64,000 nucleotides of DNA from Gonocerus acuteangulatus (Eukaryota > Arthropoda > Insecta > Hemiptera > Coreidae). The stretch is from NCBI GenBank assembly GCA_946811695.1, contig OX328127.1, positions 49,677,774 through 49,741,773 on the forward strand, written 5' to 3'. Below, piece after piece: positions 58,131-64,000 of the stretch (positions within the stretch are counted from its first letter, which is position 1; each line of letters begins with the position of its first letter). Under the pieces are notes generated by a model that saw only the letters and a program-made list of their open reading frames with translations, did not search any database and was not told the DNA's origin. Position numbers and translations under genes: made by a program.

Positions 58131-58131
<1 letters not shown>

Positions 58132-58169
<38 letters not shown>

Positions 58170-58201
58170 TATATAAGAATGTTGAGTCATCTATAAGAAT
58201 A

Positions 58202-58250
<49 letters not shown>
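58132..58250. repeat. (TA)n tracts and half of a palindrome
   Basis: Between the TA tracts, GAATGTTGAGTCATCTATAA then GAATAAAT (58178-58205) is the reverse complement of 59452-59478. The Helitron at 58251 was inserted between these halves. Confidence 0.8.
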
Positions 58251-58253
<3 letters not shown>

Positions 58254-59443
58254 ACTATATATTTGTCAAATACCACTCACTCACTCACTCACTCACTCAC
58301 TCACTCACTCACTCACTCACTCATCTATCAACGCCCAGCCCAAACCGCTCGACAGAAAATTTTGAAATTTTGCATGGACACTCCCTATATAACGTAGGCG
58401 CTCGCTAAGAAAGGATTTTTTTATATTCGTATTTTTAAGCATTTTTAGGGGGGTTTGAAGTTTGAGTTGGTTAGAGAAGGCAAGCCTAGGCAGCCTGCGT
58501 TGCTAGGACGATAAAGAACAGCTGTTAACTTACATTATCTATCTCATAGTTTTATTTCTAATTGAGGTTAATTTCAACTCCGATGGCAGACCTTGAATTA
58601 CTAGAAATTAACTGTCCCTCATAGAGTTTCAATTGCGTTTCTTTTCTGCCTGTCCCCGTCAGATAGGCTTGCCATATTCTTGGAGAGTTAAACCGAGACA
58701 CATTAATATGGGATGGGCATACCAGGGGGGGGGGATAAAAAGAGTTCAAATTATAAGCAAAATGGCTGGTGAGTTTTAAGCCTAGCAACTAACTGGAAGG
58801 GGGAATCCTAAACTGTTAGTCTATCCAAACCTTAAAAATAAGAAGGGAACTTTTTTTGCTACTTGATTTTCTTAAAACAATCTCTCAGCCAAATAGTAGT
58901 GTCTGGCAGCTGGCAGCGCTGTGCAGGTAGTTCCTGCGTTTTACAGTTAGATTACTTCTCATTTCCTTGACAATGTGAGCAGTAGTAAAAATGTTAATTG
59001 TAGAAAAGTAACCGATTTATAAAAGATTCTATTAAACATGAATTCATTACTTTTTACATCTTAAAGCCTTTTCCGGGACATTGATAAAACCGGGAGGGAC
59101 ACCGAAACAATTGCAAAATACCGGGACTGTCCCAGTCCAACCGTGACGTATGGCAAGCCTATCCTTAGAGTTTTCCAGGTGAGGCAATAATATCCGGAAC
59201 CCTTGCACAGCATCCTCACCTATAACCTTGGTAATGCTCGCAAATATAATGGGTGTTTCCAAATAACTTTTTAGAAACATAAACTTTTAAATTTTAACGC
59301 CCATTGAATAACATATAGTATGACGGGAACCGTGCTCTAATAAACTGCACAGAATTGTATAGTAACGTAATTTTAATGAAACATTATTTAACGCAATAAA
59401 ATAACTACTTATCTGCCGTGACGAAGCACGGGTATTCAGCTAG
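58251..59443 (+). mobile_element. Non-autonomous Helitron, 1193-bp copy
   Basis: Starts TCTACTATATATTTGTCAAA, then a CACT tandem run (58273-58323), CGCCCAGCCCAAACC and TAGGCAGCCTGCG. It ends with the hairpin CCGTGACGAAGCACGG then GTATTCAGCTAG. Host A (58250) and T (59444) flank it. Same family as 3034-4591. It interrupts a palindrome in the KDM1A intron, so it is younger than that element. Confidence 0.8.
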
Positions 59444-59451
59444 TATATATA

Positions 59452-59731
59452 TATTTATTCTTATAGATGACTCAACATTCTTTTTTATCATAGGAGGCAT
59501 GGGGTCATTAAAGCAATCTTCCTTTATAACACTACTTTATTTATTGTGCCCGACATGTTTCGTGCATCTTTTCTTCGCACCTCTTCAGGGGGACTTCTTG
59601 CAAGGAAGCCTCCCGTTACCAAGTACTCCCTCTGGAGTCCGGATCTGGAAACATGTCGGGCCCAATAAATAAAGTGGTGTAATAAAGGAAGACTGCTTTA
59701 AAGACCCCATGCCTCATAGGATAAAAAAGAA

Positions 59732-59735
<4 letters not shown>
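59452..59735. mobile_element. Palindromic hammerhead-bearing repeat
   Basis: Arms 59476-59560 and 59650-59735 mirror each other (AGGCATGGGGTCATTAAAGC versus GCTTTAAAGACCCCATGCCT; TTTATTTATTGTGCCCGACA versus GTCGGGCCCAATAAATAAAG). Outer words pair across the Helitron at 58251. A hammerhead-like core lies in the left arm on the minus strand. It resembles Penelope-like terminal repeats, with no coding sequence. Confidence 0.6.
59546..59595 (-). ncRNA. Hammerhead-ribozyme-like motif
   Basis: On the minus strand: CCC before CTGAAGA (59588-59582), stem II GTGC/GCAC, then GAAA and a 6-nt palindrome ACATGT. The potential cleavage C (complement of 59552) is followed by GGG, which pairs with the CCC to form stem I. 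All core elements of a type I hammerhead are present in order, apart from one extra base before stem II. Stem III can form only between two copies. Better formed than the motif at 14134. Confidence 0.5.
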
Positions 59736-59791
<56 letters not shown>

Positions 59792-59794
59792 TAT

Positions 59795-60742
59795 TGTAAT
59801 GATATATTACATTCACGAAAATATTTTTAAATTCAAATAACCATCGATAGTTTGAAAAGCCCGCGCAAAACACAAACCATAAAATACAATTAACATCGTA
59901 TTATATACGATCAAAACTAATTTTTGGACAATACTGATGTACAATATACATATATTAAATGTACATTCAGATGATAATAAATTAATTATTTGGTATTACA
60001 AAAATATAATTATTATTTCTATATATAAACCGGCAAAAATGCGGAAGTTTGGAAGTAAAGGATGCCAACTTTCCCGCTAGCAAGGCGTCAGTCTATAGCT
60101 ATACTCTGAGGAGTACGGAGTCAAGTCTATTCCTAGTAGTTGTAGAGTACAGTGGTCAGACTATAGCTATACTCCGAGGAGTACGGAGTCAAGTCTATTC
60201 CTAGCAGTTGTAGAGTACAGTGGTCAGTCTATAGCTATACTCCGAGGAGTACGGAGTCAAGTCTATTCCTAGCAGTTGTAGAGTACAGTGGTCAGTCTAT
60301 ACCTATCCTCCGAGGAGTACGGAGTCAAGTCTATTCCTAGCAGTCGTAGAGTGCAGTGTTCAGTCCATTGCTGTCTATAATAAAGGACGGTTTGAGAAAA
60401 CAGCGGAGTCCGGAACATCAGATATCCATTCTATGCACGAGACCTAGCAAGAAAGCGAAAGCGTATCACCTTGAAGAAGGAATTACTGAAGCGCAGTATA
60501 TTGGGGTTTTATTGGAAGTGAGTTGGTTCAGAGGTAAAATTATTTTTTTGTAATTGTTAATTCTTTTATTATTATTTGTATGTATTTTAATATTGTTTTG
60601 TATTTCGGAATTGTCTAAAAATAAATATTATATTATTCATTCACTCGGAACTTCTATCCCTGAGATTAAATCAATTTAATAAAATAAAACTTATTAAAGT
60701 AATTAAAATCGTTTTTATTTTAAATAATAAATAATCACAACA
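59795..60742 (+). mobile_element. Probable LTR of a retrotransposon
   Basis: Starts TGTAATGATATATTAC and ends AATAATCACAACA, five bases before a primer-binding-site-like TGGCGACCCAACGTGGCGC. It contains four tandem 68-bp units (60088-60366) followed by TGTCTATAATAAAGGACGG, which could serve as promoter or poly(A) region. No gag/pol or second LTR follows; sequence after 60790 is microsatellite. The 5' limit is inferred only from the TG terminus. Confidence 0.45.
60088..60366 (+). repeat. 68-bp tandem repeat, about four copies
   Basis: Unit with CAGTCTATAGCTATACTCCG, AGGAGTACGGAGTCAAGTCT and TAGAGTACAGTGGT. Copies differ at only a few positions, with the last the most diverged. Each unit has a CTCCG-AGGAG-TACGGAG inverted motif. 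Confidence 0.9.
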
Positions 60743-60747
60743 TTAAA

Positions 60748-60766
60748 TGGCGACCCAACGTGGCGC
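60748..60766 (+). promoter_or_regulatory. Primer-binding-site-like sequence
   Basis: TGGCGACCCAACGTGGCGC follows the probable LTR end. TGG-initiated sites complementary to tRNA 3' ends stand just after the 5' LTR in retrotransposons. Confidence 0.5.
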
Positions 60767-60790
60767 ATTCATTTTATAAAAATTAATCTT

Positions 60791-60796
<6 letters not shown>

Positions 60797-60864
<68 letters not shown>

Positions 60865-61000
60865 CTCTTTTCTCTCTCCCACCGGCTCAAAAATGGTCTG
60901 ATTTTGATGAAATTTCGTACAATTCTAGTTCGTCTAATTTGAAAGGTCAAGTTCGTTAACCAGCAGAATCCGTCCACCGGAACATGGTTCTGCACAACTG
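60797..61000 (+). repeat. (TA)n tract plus R1 fragment
   Basis: TA tract 60797-60861, then CCGGCTCAAAAATGGTCTGA then TTTTGATGAAATTTCGTAC, AACCAGCAGAATCCGTCCAC and CGGAACATGG. Confidence 0.7.
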
Positions 61001-61614
61001 TGGAATTCCTACCAGCAGGAGAATCATCAATAGCATTTTCTATACATAACTTTAAGGCAGGTATCATCACATGAGTCCTAGCTAATACCTGCGAGTTTTC
61101 AGTCCACGGATTGTACACAGTTTTAGTGGAAAAAGATTAATTTCAGAAACTTCGCCGAATTTAGCTCTTTGATGGGAAATCTTTGAATTGAAAAATTTCA
61201 TGACATGGCTTCCAAATTGGTGACTTTTTCGTGCCCTATTTTTCATTTCGTGACTTTTTCGTGCAGTAGACACCCTGTTGTTGGACTGCCTGAGCCTGGC
61301 GAATAGCACGACCCATTACAGCACGTTTCAAACATTTTTTTACAAGTTTTAAAACTTTTTGAGTAGACTAGGAGGTGGAGGAAGGGGGAGGGATTTTTGG
61401 TAGAACTGAAAGGGGGGGGGGGTCAAAAATATTGAACTGTCGTATCATTAATTGCAACAGGTCATTTAATAAGATTGCTGTTCCACCGTCAATGTAATTA
61501 CTGTAATACTTTTGTGTTATCAGTAGATAACAAACTCCAAAAAAGCTCTGTTATTTATTTAAATTTGAACGTCCATTTATTATTAACTACAAATCAGGTC
61601 AGGTTATCTATAGG
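61001..61614. other. Unassigned intronic DNA, possible DNA-transposon end
   Basis: The phrase near 61235-61280 recurs inverted at 53829. A G run lies at 61412-61421. No ORF of note. Confidence 0.4.
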
Positions 61615-61615
61615 T

Positions 61616-61757
61616 TACCACTCTTTTCTAGCCAGGATAGGTGTGATGCCTTTTCTTTTTTCGAAAGAAAAGCCACCCCTAGTGGGAATAGAATCCACGA
61701 CCCTTGGCATGGAATGTAAAGTGCTCACGCCTTAACCCTCACTGACACCGGGTCTTC
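61616..61757 (-). mobile_element. tRNA-derived SINE, family T2
   Basis: TTTTCTAGCCAGGATAGGTG, CTTTTTTCGAAAGAAAAGCC, ATCCACGACCCTTGGCATGG and CTCACGCCTTAACC repeat the order of the copy at 55605. Confidence 0.75.
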
Positions 61758-61759
61758 TA

Positions 61760-61882
61760 AATGGGATATTAAAATAAAATAAAATTACAATATTTAATGG
61801 ACACACAAATATGTAATTAAAATGGGATATTAAAATAAAATAAAATTATAATATTTAATGGATACAAAAATATGTAATTTGT
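61760..61882. repeat. 61-bp tandem duplication
   Basis: Two head-to-tail units of ATGGGATATTAAAATAAAAT followed by TAATATTTAATGGA and ATATGTAATT, nearly identical. Confidence 0.9.
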
Positions 61883-62218
61883 TTGGCAAAATATTGTTTA
61901 CGTCAATATTTCGCCAAATTCGTCAATTTTTCTGCCAACTGTGCGACTCCGATGGAGCATTGGCATATATTAGGGGTGTGTGGGGGGTCGCTGCCCCCCC
62001 CCCCCGAAATTTGTTTTGTTCAGAACATTTCATGTAAAAAAAGCCTATAGCAACGAAAAATATCCTCTACATTTATCCAGGTCTACTAGGTGTCCAGAGG
62101 ACCTTAAAACTCACCATTTTACACTGAAATATTTAAAATTTTCACTTATATCTCAAATGCCTGGGGCTTCCAACCCCCCCCCCCCCCTCCCCAAATTATT
62201 TTCTTTATACGTTAGTGT
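61883..62218. other. Unassigned DNA with C-runs
   Basis: Poly(C) tracts at 61995-62004 and 62176-62189 flank sequence with CTATAGCAACGAAAAATATC. A degraded repeat is likely. Confidence 0.35.
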
Positions 62219-62726
62219 GAAGGAGATATTCTGAAATACAGTTATCCCCATTTGAATCGTCTTACAAAATTTAATGACTCTAGTTAAACTTATTTCAGGG
62301 GTATTCGAAGACGCTTTACATCCTCAGAATTTCATTTTCAAATAAAATTGGGTCTTTCATTACAATCTAATTAAAATTGTTTTCCCATCGCCAAGCGGTT
62401 TTCCCTGGCGGTCACCCACCCAAGTACAAACCCATGGGAGCTTAACCCCTGTGATCCACAGTTAATGTTCCTTATAGTGAGCTTTCAACAAGTAAGCCAA
62501 CACAGTGTTCTCTGCTTGAAGGAGATAATTACATAGGGACGGTCGTGATCGTCTTTAATAGACCGATACGTACAAAAACCAATACGCTTTTTCTTTTTAA
62601 AATTACGCTTTTCTTCTTCATGGACCTGAAGATTAGGTTATACTTAAAAAATCATGTCATCATATAATAATGGTCTTCTCCGCCTCTTCAGGATGTATGT
62701 ACATTTAGTATTGCAAAGATTCCCTC

Positions 62727-63555
62727 ACGAATTGAATCCCCTATCACAATGTTCCAAAGAATGATATCATTAATTATCTGAAGCAAATAGAGTGGCAAAA
62801 CTGGCAATATACATGGCAGATAATAGACAACAAAAAATTAAGAGAAGTAAAATCGACATTTAAAGCTTGGAAGACCCCACCTTGTATCAATAGAAAACAT
62901 GAAGTGGCCTTAAGTCGATTGCAGATTGTGCATACGAGATTAATTCATTCATTTCTTTTTTCTAAAGAACCACCCCCAATCTGTGAATCATGCAATGTTC
63001 ATGTAACAGTGAAACATTTACTTACAGAATGCCGAATTTATCAGTCAATTAGACTAGAGCTAATGTTGTCAGACATTATTGATGAAATCCTTGGAGGTAA
63101 TTCTGATAATGTTAGAAAGCTATTGAACGTTATAGACAAAACGGAACTTATTAATGAAATCTAAAGCGTACAATTGAATAGATAGCGTATGGTGAGTGTG
63201 TTTTATGTTTTTGAGTAAGGTTGAATGGAACTGGGTTTGTGTATGTGCGTAGGTGTATGCATGTGTGTCTGTATGTGTGTATGTGTACATTTGTTTGTGA
63301 GTGCAGGTACGCGCACTTTTGTGTATGTTTGTATCTAAATTTGCCAGTGGAAATTACATTGCAAGTAATCCAAGTAAGCAAAATAAACCAGAATCGATAA
63401 TAAATAATTAATTAAAATTCAAAAGCTGATCTAACCAATTCATAAATTCAAAAGTAATAAGAAAATATTTCACCACAAAATATAATAAAAAACTTTTACT
63501 CGATGGCGTTAATGACCCTAAGGTTGGCAAGCCTTAAAAATAAAGAAAAAAAAAA
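62727..63555 (+). mobile_element. 5'-truncated non-LTR retrotransposon
   Basis: Flanked by an 11-bp target duplication AAGATTCCCTC (62716-62726 and 63556-63566). It ends GATGGCGTTAATGACCCTAA then GGTTGGCAAGCC, TTAAAAATAAAG and poly(A). The only coding part is the ORF2 C-terminus (see next entry). Tail and protein point to the Jockey/CR1-like group. This is a clean, fairly recent insertion into the right inverted-repeat arm, antisense to KDM1A. Confidence 0.85.
62736..63164 (+). CDS. LINE ORF2 C-terminus (reverse transcriptase protein, truncated)
   Basis: Continuous frame of about 142 codons entering from the truncated 5' side. Motifs: IEWQNWQYTW, NKKLREVKSTFKAWKT, LSRLQIVHTRLIHSFLFSKE, then PPICESCNVHVTVKHLLTEC with C-x2-C-x7-H-x4-C spacing, and a helical end closing with LNVIDKTELINEI and a stop. 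This is the 'L.RLRIGHTRLTHSYLL...C..C....TV.H.L.EC' region that follows the reverse transcriptase in Jockey/CR1-like elements. It supports target-site binding in intact elements. No catalytic RT motif remains. Confidence 0.85.
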   Translation: MPYHNVPKNDIINYLKQIEWQNWQYTWQIIDNKKLREVKSTFKAWKTPPCINRKHEVALSRLQIVHTRLIHSFLFSKEPPPICESCNVHVTVKHLLTECRIYQSIRLELMLSDIIDEILGGNSDNVRKLLNVIDKTELINEI

Positions 63556-63864
63556 AAGATTCCCTCCTTTTTTATGCCAGCACGAGTTTTCTTGCAATGA
63601 TGAACATTAATCTGTCCCCGCTGGAGTAATATTGTATCCTACTGCAAGGATTATGGCAGTAGGATTTTCTTGGCGTTGATTGGGCATGCCGCTAGTGGTT
63701 TCCAGCAAGCCCTGCATGGTGAAGAATGCAGATTGCCATCTCCCGATCGGTAAGGAACAATATATTGCAGGAGACGTTAATTAAGAGCGGACTAAGCTAA
63801 GGAACGGAGATATATTTTTGCATACACAATAATCAACTAAAATTGTTAAAAAATATAAACTTAC

Positions 63865-64000
63865 CTTGCATGCAACATTGATTTCTCGAAGTTTATGCCT
63901 CACACTAAATTCATGAGCTATATTCCTAGGGCCCTTAAGTTCTTGCATGCTTTTGTACTGTTTATTGAGATCAATTATCTGATTCTTCAAAGCAATGAGC
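63865..64000 (-). CDS. KDM1A: KDM1A/LSD1 histone demethylase, Tower-domain exon (partial at window edge)
   Basis: Part of lysine-specific demethylase 1, the nuclear FAD amine oxidase that removes mono- and dimethyl groups from histone H3 and works with CoREST/HDAC. This exon encodes 45 complete codons of the coiled-coil Tower domain, the arm that binds CoREST. Seen directly: the minus-strand peptide contains KNQIIDLNKQYKSMQELKGP, then PRNIAHEF and KLREINVACK. This matches, in order, the animal LSD1 Tower stretch with its 'PPRDI.AEF' core. The exon ends in phase 0 at a consensus donor GTAAGT (complement of 63859-63864). The upstream end lies beyond base 64000. The next exon downstream (52643) continues the protein with no missing residues relative to the family. 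The 11.2-kb intron between them is packed with repeats. Identification is firm because all three exons align collinearly. Confidence 0.93.

Larger units (their letters stand above)
62219..63815 (-). repeat. Inverted-repeat arm, right (partner at 47763-48615), split by a LINE
   Basis: Reverse complement of the left arm, interrupted by an 829-bp LINE at 62727-63555. It includes the mirror 5S-like segment (62388-62460: GGCGGTCACCCACCCAAGTA). It ends 50 bp from the KDM1A donor at 63865. Confidence 0.8.
52644..63864 (-). other. KDM1A intron (11.2 kb), repeat-filled
   Basis: The donor at 63859-63864 and acceptor at 52644-52649 define this intron by the continuity of the LSD1 protein on either side. 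It contains two R1 copies, a SINE pair, a decayed ORF at 54.6-54.9 kb, a Helitron, a hammerhead-like palindrome, a probable LTR, and one arm of a long inverted repeat whose partner lies beyond the next two exons. Confidence 0.85.

Noticed and set aside
59418..59873. ORFs on both strands around 59.4-59.9 kb
   Set aside because: They run through the palindrome and microsatellite; frames mirror each other.
60088..60366. CRISPR array
   Set aside because: Direct tandem repeats without unique spacers in a eukaryotic LTR-like context.

Overview
This is a window of animal nuclear DNA, most likely from an arthropod with a large, repeat-rich genome. The evidence is spliced exons of an animal chromatin gene, 5S rRNA-derived and tRNA-derived SINEs, Helitrons, hammerhead-like repeats and many (TA)n microsatellites. 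The species cannot be read from the sequence. No bacterial, organellar or viral gene was seen, and nothing resembles an operon or CRISPR array.

The only host gene I can identify with confidence is KDM1A/LSD1 (histone H3 lysine demethylase) on the minus strand. Three consecutive exons are present: the end of the coiled-coil Tower domain (63865-64000, cut by the window edge), a 74-nt Tower exon (52570-52643), and the exon that returns to the amine-oxidase domain (51293-51441). Splice phases fit exactly. The first intron is 11.2 kb and full of transposons. The C-terminal exons should lie at lower coordinates, but I could not find them.

Almost everything else is mobile DNA. (1) Helitrons with A^TC...CTAG^T borders lie at 28-455, 3034-4591, 21499-22280, 35343-37855, 39727-40178 and 58251-59443. 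A loose 3' end is at about 32436. Two of these carry remnants of the Rep/helicase protein. (2) A 3-kb element with long terminal inverted repeats (14402-17412) has a decayed ORF and a TCTA target duplication. (3) Two palindromic elements (13941-14242 and 59452-59735) contain hammerhead-ribozyme-like motifs of the kind known from Penelope-like elements. (4) A 5S-derived SINE and a tRNA-derived SINE share the same 3' tail; a second tRNA-derived SINE has a different body. (5) Two abundant anonymous families, called R1 and R2 here, share a similar terminal motif. (6) Other elements are non-LTR fragments, a probable LTR with its primer-binding site, hAT-like and Harbinger-like MITEs, and several foldbacks.

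Region by region: 1-6.9 kb holds Helitrons, R1 and a SINE. 6.9-11.3 kb is mostly unassigned. 11.3-18.9 kb holds 5S/tRNA SINEs, a hammerhead palindrome and the long-TIR element. 18.9-25 kb has R1, a Helitron and a repeat-poor stretch. 25-32.5 kb has a Harbinger-like element, R2 copy A and R1. 32.5-35.3 kb is unassigned. 35.3-43.3 kb has a nested Helitron, SINEs, R1 and R2 copy B. 43.3-49.5 kb has a hairpin, a tandem/inverted cluster and one arm of an inverted repeat. 49.5-64 kb is the KDM1A locus with its repeat-loaded introns.
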